DNA of 64,000 nucleotides. It comes from Streptomyces graminofaciens. GTDB lineage: Bacteria > Actinomycetota > Actinomycetes > Streptomycetales > Streptomycetaceae. The stretch is taken from contig NZ_AP018448.1 in NCBI RefSeq assembly GCF_030294945.1, positions 3,720,001 to 3,784,000 of the forward strand, read 5' to 3'. Below are positions 48,819 to 58,244 of this stretch, one piece after another; positions within the stretch are counted from its first letter, which is position 1; each line of letters begins with the position of its first letter. The notes below the pieces were generated by a model. That model was not told where the DNA came from. It searched no databases and was given only the letters and a program-made list of their open reading frames with translations. A program made the position numbers and the translations under genes.

Positions 48819-50846
48819 TTGTCGCACATACGCTCTCCGCAGCTTCCGGCATCGGACGACGCCGCCACCCCGGAGGAGGGCTCCCCTCCGGAGCCGAAGG
48901 ACGAGGCGCAAGAGCAGGCGCAGGAGCAGGCGCAGGCGCAGGTCACGACCGACAAGGACGAGGCCGAAGCCGAGGCCGAGCCGACCTCTGACGAGGCTGC
49001 CTCTGATGCCCCTGCCACTGGTGACTCCGCCTCGGAAAGGGCCGCGACCGAAGTTGAGACCGAAGCCGAAGCCGGGGCTGAGGCAGAGGCAGAGGCAGAG
49101 GCAGTGGCTGAGGCCCAAGCAGAGACCGAAGCCGCGGCCGAACCCGGATCCGCCCCCTCCCCCGCCCCTGACCCCGACCCCACCCCCACCACCCCCTCCG
49201 GCTGGCGTGCCAAGCACCCCACCGCCGCGCGCACCCTGGCCTGGACGGTCACCGGGATCGCTGTCGCCCTGGTGTTGTTCGCGCTGCTGGTCCCGGGCGA
49301 CCTCAGCAAGATCACGTTCGACCGTTTCCTGCGGCTCCCCGCCGAGGGCATCCTCGGGGCCGCGCTGCTGCTGGCGCTCCCGCCGAAGGCGCGGCGTGCG
49401 GCGACGGTGGTCATGGGGGTGCTGCTCGGGCTGCTGGTCGTCGTCAAAATCCTGGACATGGGCTCGCGCTGGACCCTCGACCGGCCCTTCGACCTCGTGC
49501 TCGACTGGATCCTGCTGGACAACGCCCAGTCGTTCATGAAGGACTCGCTCGGCAACACGACGGCCATGGTGGCCACCGTCGGCGTCATCCTGCTCGTGCT
49601 GGCCCTGCCCGTCCTGATGACCCTGGCGCTGGTGCGGATCAGCCGGCTGATGGTCCGCAACCGCCACACCGCGAGCCGTACGCTCCTCGTCCTCGGCACG
49701 GCGTGGATCACCTGCTCGACCCTGACCCTGGAGTCCGGCGGTGTGCCGATCGCCTCGCACAGCGCCGCGACCATCGTCGAGAACCGCGTCGAGTCGGTGC
49801 GCCAGGGGCTGCGGGACGGTGAGGCCTTCGCGAAGCAGTCGGCGGTCGACGCCTTCGCCGACACCCCGCCCGACCAGCTGCTGACCGATCTGCGCGGCAA
49901 GGACGTCTTCATCACGTTCATCGAGAGCTACGGCCGCTCCGCGATCGAGGACCCGCAGATGGGCGAGCCGCTGGGTGAGACGCTGGCCCAGAAGACCCAG
50001 GAGCTGAAGGACGCCGGGTTCGCCTCCCAGAGCGGCTGGCTGCGCTCCCCGATCACGGGCGCCGGCAGCTGGCTCGGCCACTCCACGTTCCTGTCCGGGC
50101 TGTGGATCAAGAACCAGTCGCGGTACAACAACCTCGTCGTGAGCGACCGCCTCACCCTCACGGAGGCGTTCCGCCGCACCGGCGACTGGCGCACGGTCGG
50201 TATCGTGCCGGGCACCCAGATGGCCTGGCCGGAGGGCAAGTTCTTCGGCCTGGACCACATTTACGACTCCGACGAACTGGGCTACAAGGGTCCGAAGTTC
50301 AGCTGGTCGACCATGCCCGACCAGTACACGCTGAAGGCGTTCGAGCAGCTGGAGCACGGCAAGAAGGGCCGCAAGCCGATGATGGCGGAGATCATCCTGA
50401 CCTCCAGCCACAACCCCTGGGCGCCCATCCCGAGCACGATCCCCGAGGACCAGATCGGTGACGGCTCGATCTACCACGCCCAGCAGAAGGCGGAGGGCAA
50501 GGACCCCAAGGAGGTCTGGAAGAACGCGTCGGACGTGCGCGACGAGTACCGCAAGTCCATCCAGTACTCGGTGACGAGCCTCGTCGACTACGTCAAGAAG
50601 TACGGCGGCAAGGACACCGTCCTGATCTTCCTCGGCGACCACCAGCCCAACAAGACGGTCACCGGCGAGAAGCCCAACCACGATGTGCCGGTGTCGATCG
50701 TCGCCCAGGACCCGAAGGTCCTGGAGAAGATCGCCGACTGGGGCTGGACGGACGGCCTCAAGCCCGCCACCGACGCCCCGGAGTGGCGGATGGACAAGTT
50801 CCGCGACCGCTTCATGACGGCGTTCGGCTCGACGCCGACGCCCTGA
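48819..50846 (+). CDS. LTA-synthase-like membrane sulfatase/phosphotransferase
   Basis: This 675-aa protein uses a TTG start with GGAAGGA nine bases upstream. Residues about 25-125 are an acidic Ala/Glu repeat tract (runs such as TEAEAGAEAEAEAEAVAEAQ) ending in a proline-rich stretch. Five predicted membrane helices (about 140-305) follow, then an extracytoplasmic sulfatase/alkaline-phosphatase-fold domain (about 345-670). The motifs FITFIESYGRS (metal Glu), GHSTFLSG and IFLGDHQPNKT are those of the lipoteichoic-acid-synthase superfamily. It probably transfers or removes a phospho-group on a cell-wall polymer. Whether it synthesises teichoic acid cannot be told, and the acidic tail is unusual. 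Confidence 0.82.
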   Translation: MSHIRSPQLPASDDAATPEEGSPPEPKDEAQEQAQEQAQAQVTTDKDEAEAEAEPTSDEAASDAPATGDSASERAATEVETEAEAGAEAEAEAEAVAEAQAETEAAAEPGSAPSPAPDPDPTPTTPSGWRAKHPTAARTLAWTVTGIAVALVLFALLVPGDLSKITFDRFLRLPAEGILGAALLLALPPKARRAATVVMGVLLGLLVVVKILDMGSRWTLDRPFDLVLDWILLDNAQSFMKDSLGNTTAMVATVGVILLVLALPVLMTLALVRISRLMVRNRHTASRTLLVLGTAWITCSTLTLESGGVPIASHSAATIVENRVESVRQGLRDGEAFAKQSAVDAFADTPPDQLLTDLRGKDVFITFIESYGRSAIEDPQMGEPLGETLAQKTQELKDAGFASQSGWLRSPITGAGSWLGHSTFLSGLWIKNQSRYNNLVVSDRLTLTEAFRRTGDWRTVGIVPGTQMAWPEGKFFGLDHIYDSDELGYKGPKFSWSTMPDQYTLKAFEQLEHGKKGRKPMMAEIILTSSHNPWAPIPSTIPEDQIGDGSIYHAQQKAEGKDPKEVWKNASDVRDEYRKSIQYSVTSLVDYVKKYGGKDTVLIFLGDHQPNKTVTGEKPNHDVPVSIVAQDPKVLEKIADWGWTDGLKPATDAPEWRMDKFRDRFMTAFGSTPTP

Positions 50847-50857
50847 CAGCTCACGCC

Positions 50858-51529
50858 CTAACCGCGCACGCCCTCGGGGCGGGCAGCCGCCCAGCTGATC
50901 CCGCCCCGCAGGTGTTCCAGGAACTCCGGGTCCTCGTAGGCCTCTGCCGCGTGCCCGAGGGCCGTGTAGAAGACCCGGCCCGGGCCCTGCTCCTTGCACC
51001 ACACCAGCGGATGGTCCTCGCCCATCTCCCCGCCCTCGTACGAGGACTCGTCGGCGGTGGCGAGCACGCGCACCGCGCCGCGCGGGTTGGCCCGGAAGTC
51101 GTACCACTCGTCGGTGAACTCCCAGACGTTCGGCAGATGCCGGGTCGCCGGATGATCCCGGTCCTCGATCACCGCCTTGCCCGGCTGGTACGCGGGGTGA
51201 CGGGAGAAGCGGGCGCCGAGCAGTTCGCCGTAGTACGGCCAGTCGTACTCGGTGCAGGCCGCCGCGTGCACGCCGACGAACCCGCCGCCGTCCTCGACAT
51301 AGGCCCTCAGCCGGTCCTTCCCCGCGTCGGTGAGCACATCGCCGCTGGTGGAGAGGAAGACGACCGCCGCGTACGCGTCGAGGGGGCCCTCGAAGGCCGC
51401 CGGGTCCTCGGTGGCGTCCACGGCGAAGCCGAGGGTGCGTACGGCGGCGACGCCGGCCGGTATGGAGTCGTGGCGGTAGCCGGTGGTGCGGGAGTACACG
51501 AGCACGCGCGCGGAAGAGGGTGAAGACAT
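50858..51529 (-). CDS. ThuA-like domain protein
   Basis: This 223-aa protein is one ThuA/trehalose-utilisation-type domain, a class-I-glutamine-amidotransferase-like fold. Typical segments are VLVYSRTTGYRHDSIPAG, DGGGFVGVHAA, HPLVWCKEQGPGRVFYTALGH and LRGGISWAA. It has no signal peptide. Family members often sit with sugar dehydrogenases or as domains of secreted carbohydrate-active proteins; the biochemical activity is not settled. It converges on the membrane sulfatase gene with 11 bp between stop codons. Confidence 0.88.
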   Translation of the reverse strand: MSSPSSARVLVYSRTTGYRHDSIPAGVAAVRTLGFAVDATEDPAAFEGPLDAYAAVVFLSTSGDVLTDAGKDRLRAYVEDGGGFVGVHAAACTEYDWPYYGELLGARFSRHPAYQPGKAVIEDRDHPATRHLPNVWEFTDEWYDFRANPRGAVRVLATADESSYEGGEMGEDHPLVWCKEQGPGRVFYTALGHAAEAYEDPEFLEHLRGGISWAAARPEGVRG

Positions 51530-51578
51530 GATCCGAGCCTATTTCCGTGCCGGGCCGCCCCCGACGAACTTCGGGGAC

Positions 51579-51589
51579 CGAAAATTTCG
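51579..51589. promoter_or_regulatory. CGAAAATTTCG palindrome before ThuA gene
   Basis: This is the same 11-bp palindrome as in the LacI leader, here 50 bp upstream of the ThuA start codon on the minus strand. Exact recurrence near a second carbohydrate-related gene supports a real operator. Confidence 0.5.
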
Positions 51590-51621
51590 ATGCGAATCGG
51601 GCGGACGGCCGCCCCGGGGCC

Positions 51622-52269
51622 TCAGCCCGACGCCCCCACGTCGTTGTTCGGCGCCCCGTCCCCGTGCGACGGCAGATCGCCGCGCTCGATCGGCTCCCCG
51701 GGCGGCGGCGGGGGCATGTGCGGCAGGAGGAAGGCCAGCTCGGCGTCGGCCGGGCGGTGCGCGGCACGGGCGGCGGCCCGCAGGACGTCACGGTCGACCA
51801 GGGCGGTGCCCGCGCTGATCCGGACCACATGGCCGTCCTCCGGTACGGCGTACTCGTGCTCCCCCGCCGAGGTCCGGTACCAGAGCTCGCCGTCCCGCTC
51901 GCAGGTCACCTTCGCCGCCCCGCCCGCGCCCTGCCCGATCGGCTGCTCCGGGCAACTGTCGGCCGTCATCGTGCCCCGGTCGACGAGGAGCAACAGCTGG
52001 GCGCCACGGTCCCGGGACCAGTAGGCGGCGGAGAAGCCGTCGCCGCCGTACACCCCGACGGACTGCCGGGCCAGACCGAAGCCGGGCGACTCGGTGGCGT
52101 AGATGAGCTCCGGCGCGATACCCATCCTCCGGGCGCGGGCGTCGAGTTCGACCCGGTCGAGCACGGGCGGCGGCTCCCGCTCCGCGACCACGACCCTCTC
52201 GGTACCGCAGGCCGTCAGCAGCAACGGCAGGATCGCCAGGGGCAGCAGAGTACGAGCGGAACGGATCAT
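51622..52269 (-). CDS. Putative lipoprotein of unknown function
   Basis: This 215-aa protein is not recognised. The ATG at 52269 (six codons after an upstream in-frame ATG) gives a clean lipoprotein leader, RSARTLLPLAILPLLLTAC, with Cys21 as lipidation site. The mature domain is mixed alpha/beta with two cysteines (DSCPEQ and VTCERD) that could pair. The C-terminal 40 residues are proline- and glycine-rich. It is probably anchored on the outer face of the membrane. Confidence 0.75.
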   Translation of the reverse strand: MIRSARTLLPLAILPLLLTACGTERVVVAEREPPPVLDRVELDARARRMGIAPELIYATESPGFGLARQSVGVYGGDGFSAAYWSRDRGAQLLLLVDRGTMTADSCPEQPIGQGAGGAAKVTCERDGELWYRTSAGEHEYAVPEDGHVVRISAGTALVDRDVLRAAARAAHRPADAELAFLLPHMPPPPPGEPIERGDLPSHGDGAPNNDVGASG

Positions 52270-52448
52270 CCCCTCATCCTGCCGCACAGTTGTTCCACAG
52301 GTGAGCCTCAGCGACCGTTCCGGTACTTACGGCGGCGGGACGTCCGTGAGGCGAGGGCTACGGCCGACGGCGGTGACGACGGTGGTGTCCGCCAGCGGTG
52401 TCCGATTCCTTCAAGACCGGCCGACGGCTGCCCGCCTACGGTGACCGT

Positions 52449-52856
52449 ATGACTCCACGACTCGACGCCATCGGCCTGGTGACCTCCGACATGGCCGCCT
52501 CCGTCGCCTTCTACCGCCGTCTCGGATTCGCTTTTCCCGAGGGTTCCGAGCGGCAGCGGCACGCCGAGGCCCCGCTGCCCGGCGGTCTGCGCCTGCTGCT
52601 CGACACCGAGGAGACGGTCCGCTCCTTCCACCCCGAGTACCGCCCGGGCACCGGCGGGGGCGCGGGCCTGGCCCTGCTCTGCGACAGCCCCGCCGAGGTC
52701 GACGCGGTGTACGAGGAGCTGGTGGCCGCCGGGTACCGCGGCGAACTGAAGCCGTGGGACGCGGTGTGGGGGCAGAGATACGCCGTGATCAACGACCCGG
52801 ACGGCAACGGGGTCGACCTGTTCGCACCGCTGCCGTCAGCCACCACGGCCGAGTAG
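52449..52856 (+). CDS. VOC-superfamily (glyoxalase-like) protein
   Basis: This 135-aa protein has two beta-alpha-beta-beta-beta modules of the vicinal-oxygen-chelate fold. Recognisable parts are [20 protein letters not shown] at the start and [20 protein letters not shown] at the end. Members include glyoxalases, dioxygenases and drug-binding resistance proteins; the metal ligands are not clear enough to choose. Its last 21 bp overlap the 3-prime end of the convergent AraC-type gene. Confidence 0.85.
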   Translation: MTPRLDAIGLVTSDMAASVAFYRRLGFAFPEGSERQRHAEAPLPGGLRLLLDTEETVRSFHPEYRPGTGGGAGLALLCDSPAEVDAVYEELVAAGYRGELKPWDAVWGQRYAVINDPDGNGVDLFAPLPSATTAE

Positions 52857-53519
52857 CTCGCGGAGCGGCAGCCCCGCCAACTCCCGTACGTCACGTGCGA
52901 GATGGGCCTGGTCGGCGTATCCGGCCCTGGCCGCGCTCTCCGCGAACGGCACGGCGGCCCGGGCGAGCGCGAGCGCGCGCTGCAGCCGCAGAACACGAGC
53001 CAGGGTCTTCGGCCCGTACCCGAACGCGACGAGCGACCGGCGGTGCAACTGCCGCGCCCCCATCCCGAGCTCATCGGCGACCACGGCCACCGGGCGCCCG
53101 GCGCCGAGGGCGGCCACGACACGTCGTAGCGACGGATCGGGGCCACCGACATCGGCGAACCGCGCCAGGGCCAGTTCTTCGAGACCGACGGCCGGGTCAC
53201 GGGCCGCGTTCACCTGCGCGGTGAGCCGCCGTACACGCGAGGCCGACCACAGATCACCCAGCTCGACCCGCCGATCCCGCAGCTCGTGCGCGGGAACGCC
53301 GAGGAGGGCGGGCGCGGTGCCCGGGTAGAACCGGATGCCGTACCACCGGCCGCCTCCGGTGACGTACGCCCGGGTGTCGGGCCCGGCGACCAGCAGCCGC
53401 CCGTCGTGCCAGAGGAGGTCCATGCACCCGTCGGGGAGGACGCGCTCGGGGCCGGGGGCGGAGGGGGTCGTGCTCCACACGACCGCGCCGGTCAGCCGGG
53501 AGGGCCGCTCCGAGTACAT
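52836..53519 (-). CDS. AraC-type helix-turn-helix regulator
   Basis: This 227-aa protein has an N-terminal sensing domain of the DUF6597 type ([34 protein letters not shown]) and a C-terminal AraC DNA-binding domain (about 145-225, with [20 protein letters not shown] and [18 protein letters not shown]). The start is uncertain: the ATG at 53519 fits the family N-terminus, while the frame stays open up to an ATG at 53621. It probably regulates the convergent VOC gene or a gene elsewhere. Confidence 0.85.
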   Translation of the reverse strand: MYSERPSRLTGAVVWSTTPSAPGPERVLPDGCMDLLWHDGRLLVAGPDTRAYVTGGGRWYGIRFYPGTAPALLGVPAHELRDRRVELGDLWSASRVRRLTAQVNAARDPAVGLEELALARFADVGGPDPSLRRVVAALGAGRPVAVVADELGMGARQLHRRSLVAFGYGPKTLARVLRLQRALALARAAVPFAESAARAGYADQAHLARDVRELAGLPLRELLGRGG

Positions 53520-53627
53520 GCGAACCAGGGTACGCACCAGCTCTTCAGGGCGCGGGGCCGTATCGATGGGCGGCTCCGCCGCGTGGGCGCGAGCAACCAC
53601 ATACGACCCCGCACCCGGCAACCAGGA

Positions 53628-54764
53628 TCAGGCGTCGTCCTGCTTGTTCGTACTCTTCGCAGGGGACCGAAGCCTCGACGTGACATCCTCCGGCGGCAGG
53701 AAGCGTGACCAGCGCTCCGGAAACTCCGACGGCATGTCCGGGTCTTCGGGGTCGTAGGAGCGGGCGGCGGCCGCCCGGGCGACGTACTCGGCGGCCTGCT
53801 CCTCGCGGAGGCGTTCGTTGGCGGCGCGGGCGGCCGCCGTGGCGGCGGCCGGCCAGACGCGGTCGATGGCGGCGTTGACGGCCGCGCCGACCAGGACGGC
53901 GAAGGCGGAGACGCCGATCCAGAGCAGTACGGCCACGGCCGCGGCGAGGGAGCCGTAGATCGTCGCTCCCTCGACCGTCTTGCTGAGGTAGATCCGCAGC
54001 AGGAAGCTGCCGAGCACCCACATGCCGAGGGCGACCAGGGAGCCGGGGACGTCCTCGACCCACGGGGAGCGGACCGGGACCGACACGTGGTAGAGCGTCG
54101 TGAGGAAGACGATGGACAGGACGATCACCACCGGCCAGTACAGGACCTGGACCACGGTCGTCGACCACGGCACGATCCGTACGACCGCGTCGGGCCCGGC
54201 GACCATCAGCGGCAGCGCGACCGAGCCGATCAGCAGGGCCACGACGAACAGCAGGAACGCCATCAGACGGGTCCTGACGATGCCCCGGACGCCGTCGAGG
54301 CCGTACATGACGGTGATGGTGTCGATGAAGACGTTCACCGCGCGGGAGCCGGACCACAGGGCGATCAGGAAGCCTATGGAGATGACGTCGGGGCGGCCGC
54401 CCTTCATCACGTCGTCCAGGATCGGCTGGGCGATCTCGGTGACGCCCTTGTCGGACAGGACGGTGCGCGAGGCCTCCAGGAGGTTGAGCTCCAGGCTGGC
54501 GATGGTGTCCGCGCCGGTCCAGTCGTCGACGTAGCCGAGCAGGCCGATCAGGCTGAGCAGCAGCGGCGGGACGGAGAGCAGGGTGAAGAACGCGGCTTCC
54601 GCGGCGAGACCCAGGATGCGGTACTCGATGCAGGAGTTGACGGTGTCCTTCAGCAGCAGCCAGGCGGTCCTGCGCTTGGAGACGTTCCGGTAGAGGGCAC
54701 GCGCGCGGTGGAGACGCCCGTGGGGGCTCTCGGGTCGTTCGGGTGAGTGGCTTGCTGGCTGCAC
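53628..54764 (-). CDS. YihY/BrkB-family inner-membrane protein
   Basis: This 378-aa protein has six predicted membrane helices (about 55-295) and the family signatures EAAFFTLLSVPPLLLSLIGL and YGSLAAAVAVLLWIGVSAF. A cytoplasmic Ala/Arg-rich helical tail follows (about 300-378). The family was once mislabelled ribonuclease BN. Its function is unknown and may concern transport. It is divergent from the AidB-like gene across a 154-bp promoter region. Confidence 0.88.
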   Translation of the reverse strand: MQPASHSPERPESPHGRLHRARALYRNVSKRRTAWLLLKDTVNSCIEYRILGLAAEAAFFTLLSVPPLLLSLIGLLGYVDDWTGADTIASLELNLLEASRTVLSDKGVTEIAQPILDDVMKGGRPDVISIGFLIALWSGSRAVNVFIDTITVMYGLDGVRGIVRTRLMAFLLFVVALLIGSVALPLMVAGPDAVVRIVPWSTTVVQVLYWPVVIVLSIVFLTTLYHVSVPVRSPWVEDVPGSLVALGMWVLGSFLLRIYLSKTVEGATIYGSLAAAVAVLLWIGVSAFAVLVGAAVNAAIDRVWPAAATAAARAANERLREEQAAEYVARAAAARSYDPEDPDMPSEFPERWSRFLPPEDVTSRLRSPAKSTNKQDDA

Positions 54765-54918
54765 GCCCTAAAGGTATCCGGCCAGGCGAGCCGCCCTCAC
54801 CTCCTGGTACCGCGGCCCGGCCACGATCCGGCTTCCGCCCGGCATGCCCGTGCGCCTTTTCCGGACGGGGCCCGGCGGTGCGTGTGCCCCCCGCCGTACC
54901 GGAGGGTACGTTCCTGGC

Positions 54919-56562
54919 ATGGCAGCCAGCACCCATGAAGTGACCAACCAGGCTCCGCCCCTGGTCGGCTATGACGTGTTCACCGCCGACCGGGTCCTGA
55001 CGGAGGCCGTTGACCGGCATCTGGCCCCAGATCTGCTCGACGAGGCGCGCGGGGAGCTGTCGGGTCTCGGCCGCTCGGCCGGCTCCTCCCAGGTGCAGGA
55101 GTGGGGCGCCCTCGCCAACGAGAACCCGCCGAAGCTGCGGACGCACGACCGCTACGGCCACCGGATCGACGAGGTCGAGTTCCATCCGTCGTGGCACCGG
55201 CTGCTCGGCAAGGGCGTCTCGGCGGGGCTGACGGCGGCCTGGGCGCGGCCCGGCGGGCATGTGCGGCGTGCCGCCGGGTTCATCGTGTGGACGCAGGTGG
55301 AGGCGGGCAACGGCTGCCCCCTGTCGATGACCCATGCGGCCGTGCCCGCGCTGCGTTCCGACCCGGTGCTCGCCGCCGAGTGGGAGCCGCGGCTCACGTC
55401 CACGATCTACGACCGCGAGCTGCGTCCCGCCGCCCTGAAGGCCGGGGTGATCTTCGGTATGGGCATGACGGAGAAGCAGGGCGGCAGCGACGTACGGGCG
55501 AACGCGACGGTGGCGCGGCCGCTCGCCGAGGACGGGACGTACGAGCTGACGGGGCACAAGTGGTTCTGTTCGGCGCCCATGTCGGACGGGTTCCTGGTGC
55601 TGGCGCAGGCACCGGGCGGGCTGACCTGTTTCCTGGTGCCGCGGGTGCTGGCGGACGGCACGCGGAACGTGTTCCGGATCCAGCGGCTGAAGGACAAGCT
55701 GGGCAACCGGTCGAACGCCTCCTCCGAGGTGGAGTTCGACGGGACGTGGGCGCGCCGCGTCGGGGACGAGGGCCGGGGCGTGCGCACGATCATCGAGATG
55801 GTGGCCGTGACGCGGGTGGACTGCGCGCTGGGCGCGGCCTCACTGATGCGGCAGGCGGTGGCGCAGGCCGTGCACCACTGCACATACCGGGAGGCGTTCG
55901 GCGGGCGGCTGATCGACAAACCGCTGATGCGCAACGTGCTCGCCGATCTCGCGCTGGAGTCGGAGGCGGCCACGACGCTGGCTATGCGGCTGGCGGCGGC
56001 GTACGACGCGGCGGAGGCGGGCAACGAGAACGAACGCTCGTTTTTGCGGCTGGCGGTGCCTACCGCCAAGTACTGGCTGACCAAGCGCTGCACGCCGACG
56101 GTGGCCGAGGCCCTGGAGTGCCTCGGCGGCAACGGCTATGTCGAGGAGTCGGGCATGCCCCGGCTGCTGCGCGAGTCGCCGCTCAACTCGATCTGGGAGG
56201 GCGCCGGGAACGTCCAGGCGCTCGACGTGCTGCGGGCCCTGCAGCGTGAACCGCAGGCGCTGGACGCGTACTTGCGTGAGGTGGGCCGGGCGCGCGGCGC
56301 CGACCACCGCCTCGACGGGGCCATCAAGGACCTGCTGACGGAACTCGCCGACCTGGACGGCGTCGAGGCCCGCGCCCGCCGGCTCGTGGAGCGCCTCGCC
56401 CTCGTCCTGCAGGGCGCGCTGCTGGTCCGGTACGCGCCGCCGGAGGTCGCCGACGCGTTCTGCGCCTCACGGCTGGGCGGCGACTGGGGCACGGCTTTCG
56501 GGACACTGCCGCACAGTCTGGATCTGGCCGCCGTGGTGGAACGGGCGCGACCGGTGAGCTGA
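54919..56562 (+). CDS. AidB-like acyl-CoA dehydrogenase
   Basis: This 547-aa flavoprotein matches AidB. The opening NQAPPLVGYDVFTADRVLTE, the FAD-binding segment GMGMTEKQGGSDVRANAT, ELTGHKWFCSAPMSDGFLVL and the C-terminal ECLGGNGYVEESGMPRLLRE are all present. AidB of E. coli is induced by alkylation damage, binds DNA and has weak isovaleryl-CoA dehydrogenase activity; whether this protein protects DNA is not shown. The ATG at 54919 is chosen because the family N-terminus begins there. A strong hairpin at 56635-56672 ends the unit. Confidence 0.9.
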   Translation: MAASTHEVTNQAPPLVGYDVFTADRVLTEAVDRHLAPDLLDEARGELSGLGRSAGSSQVQEWGALANENPPKLRTHDRYGHRIDEVEFHPSWHRLLGKGVSAGLTAAWARPGGHVRRAAGFIVWTQVEAGNGCPLSMTHAAVPALRSDPVLAAEWEPRLTSTIYDRELRPAALKAGVIFGMGMTEKQGGSDVRANATVARPLAEDGTYELTGHKWFCSAPMSDGFLVLAQAPGGLTCFLVPRVLADGTRNVFRIQRLKDKLGNRSNASSEVEFDGTWARRVGDEGRGVRTIIEMVAVTRVDCALGAASLMRQAVAQAVHHCTYREAFGGRLIDKPLMRNVLADLALESEAATTLAMRLAAAYDAAEAGNENERSFLRLAVPTAKYWLTKRCTPTVAEALECLGGNGYVEESGMPRLLRESPLNSIWEGAGNVQALDVLRALQREPQALDAYLREVGRARGADHRLDGAIKDLLTELADLDGVEARARRLVERLALVLQGALLVRYAPPEVADAFCASRLGGDWGTAFGTLPHSLDLAAVVERARPVS

Positions 56563-56634
56563 CCGGGGCCGGCCCCGGCGGGGGCTGGTCCGGCGGGTGG
56601 TGCGGCGGGTGGTGCGGCGCGCGGGGTGCTGCGC

Positions 56635-56672
56635 GCGGGGGTGGTGCTGCGCCGACACGGCACCACCCCCGC
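56635..56672 (+). terminator. 13-bp hairpin after AidB-like gene
   Basis: GCGGGGGTGGTGC (56635-56647) pairs perfectly with 56660-56672 across a 12-nt loop and is followed by ATTTCT. It is a good intrinsic terminator, about 70 bp after the stop codon. Confidence 0.8.
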
Positions 56673-56720
56673 ATTTCTGGCCCCTGACGTACGGGAGCGC
56701 ACAAGTCGCACAGGGCGACG

Positions 56721-56778
56721 TTGAACAAGTTTCAAGCAGCGTGGAGCGGTCCGCCAGAGTTGCAGGGGGTTGCAACTC
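56721..56778 (+). promoter_or_regulatory. Two inverted repeats before GAF regulator
   Basis: TTGAA-N5-TTCAA (56721-56735) and GAGTTGCA-N6-TGCAACTC (56757-56778) lie in the 358-bp gap between the AidB-like and GAF genes. Both are perfect palindromes and may be operators for the GAF regulator. Apart from these and the terminator I see nothing in the gap. Confidence 0.45.
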
Positions 56779-56920
56779 GTCAGCGCTCTGTGGCCGGAGT
56801 GTGTCCCTCCGTGGCCGAATGAGCGGCAGACTATGAACCCCGCAGTCAACGCCGGTCACGCAGTTCCGGACTTTCCTCGGCCACGGGTCGAGGGACGGAC
56901 GGTCCTGCCGGGAGGAACGA

Positions 56921-58237
56921 GTGCCGCACTCGCCGATGGAAGTCACGCGGCTCACCGCCACGGACGCCGCCCGGGCGGCGCGGGTGCTCGACGAGATGCG
57001 CGCCTCCACCCTCGGCGGAGGGCGCGCGAAACTCGCTCCCCGCCCCGCGATCCGCGAGTCCTGGGGCCGCATGCTCCACAACGGCATCGACCCCGACCAC
57101 GACTTCCGTACCGATCTGCTCAGCCGCGACGAGGTCGAGCGCCGCCGCCAGACGTCCAGGCTCCGCCACACGCTGCCCGTCCTGCGCGAAGGCCTGCTGT
57201 CCCTGGCGGACACGGCGCAGCACATCATGCTGGTCGCGGACGCCGACGGCCGGGTGCTGTGGCGCGAGGGCAGCGCCTCGGTGCTCCGCAAGGCCGACGG
57301 GCAGGGCCTGGGCGTCGGCGCGGACTGGCGGGAGGAGACGGTCGGCACGAACGGCATAGGCACCCCGCTGGTCTCCCGCCGCCCGGTGCAGGTGTACTCC
57401 TCCGAGCACTTCGTACGCGCCCTGCACTCCTGGACCTGCACCGGCGCCCCGATCACCGACCCGCGCGACGGCAGCCTCCTCGGCGTGGTCGACGTCAGCG
57501 GCCCCCTGGAGACCCTTCACCCCTGCACGCTCGCGCTCGTCGACTCGGTCGCCAAACTCGCCCAGGCCCGGCTGCGCGACCTCCACCTCACCTCGCTGGA
57601 ACAACTGCGCGCGGTGGCGGCGCCGGTGCTGGCCCGCATGGACGGCCGGGCGGTCGCGGTGGACAAGAACGGCTGGACGGCCGCGGTGACGGGAATGCCG
57701 TACACCAACCGACTGGCCCTCCCCAAATCCCTGGCCCCCGGGCGCTGCTGGCTCCCGGCCCTGGGCCTCTGCTCGGTCGAGCCGCTCCCCGGCGGCTGGC
57801 TGATACACCCCACGGGCGACCCCGAACCGCCCCTCACCGCCCCGCACATCCTCCTCGACGTCTCCCACCCACGCCGCTGGACCGTGACCGTCTCCGGCCA
57901 GACGGGTTCCTGGACCCATGAACTCACCCCCCGTCACGCCGAGTTGCTCTACCTCCTCGCCCTCCACCGCGACGGCCGCAGCGCCTCGACCCTGGCCGAC
58001 GACATGTTCGGCGACCCCGCCCGCACGGTCACGGTCCGCGCCGAGATGTCCCGCGTACGCCGCTACCTCGGCGCGTTCCTGGATCATCGGCCGTACCGTT
58101 TCACCGAGGGCGCGGAGGTCGAAGTCCTCCTCCCGGAGGCCCCGTTGGACCTGCTGCCGCACTCGGTGGCGCCGGGGGTGGTACGGGCGCGGGCGGCGGC
58201 GGGCGGGCAGGCGTGGGTGGAGCGGGCTCAAAGGTAA
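56921..58237 (+). CDS. GAF-domain transcriptional regulator
   Basis: This 438-aa protein begins at a GTG with GGAGGA directly upstream. The N-terminal part (about 45-225) is the GAF sensor domain seen in AcoR-like regulators, with IRESWGRMLHNGIDPDH and EETVGTNGIGTPLVSRRPVQ. The middle is not recognised. The C-terminus (about 330-410, SWTHELTPRHAELLYLLALH, then VTVRAEMSRVRRYLGAFLDH) looks like a winged helix that would bind DNA. No AAA+ sigma-54 activation domain is present, as expected in Streptomyces. It lies 7-25 bp before the large GHKL ATPase gene on the same strand and may be co-transcribed with it. Confidence 0.82.
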   Translation: MPHSPMEVTRLTATDAARAARVLDEMRASTLGGGRAKLAPRPAIRESWGRMLHNGIDPDHDFRTDLLSRDEVERRRQTSRLRHTLPVLREGLLSLADTAQHIMLVADADGRVLWREGSASVLRKADGQGLGVGADWREETVGTNGIGTPLVSRRPVQVYSSEHFVRALHSWTCTGAPITDPRDGSLLGVVDVSGPLETLHPCTLALVDSVAKLAQARLRDLHLTSLEQLRAVAAPVLARMDGRAVAVDKNGWTAAVTGMPYTNRLALPKSLAPGRCWLPALGLCSVEPLPGGWLIHPTGDPEPPLTAPHILLDVSHPRRWTVTVSGQTGSWTHELTPRHAELLYLLALHRDGRSASTLADDMFGDPARTVTVRAEMSRVRRYLGAFLDHRPYRFTEGAEVEVLLPEAPLDLLPHSVAPGVVRARAAAGGQAWVERAQR

Positions 58238-58244
58238 GTGACGG

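Noticed and set aside
48303..51830. An 1175-codon minus-strand open frame
   Set aside because: It overlaps the LacI, sulfatase and ThuA genes in a non-coding phase and shows only low-complexity composition.
52836..53621. A longer AraC-type protein starting at 53621
   Set aside because: The extra 34 residues do not match the family N-terminus, which begins at the Met-Tyr-Ser start at 53519. I kept the shorter form but the choice is not certain.
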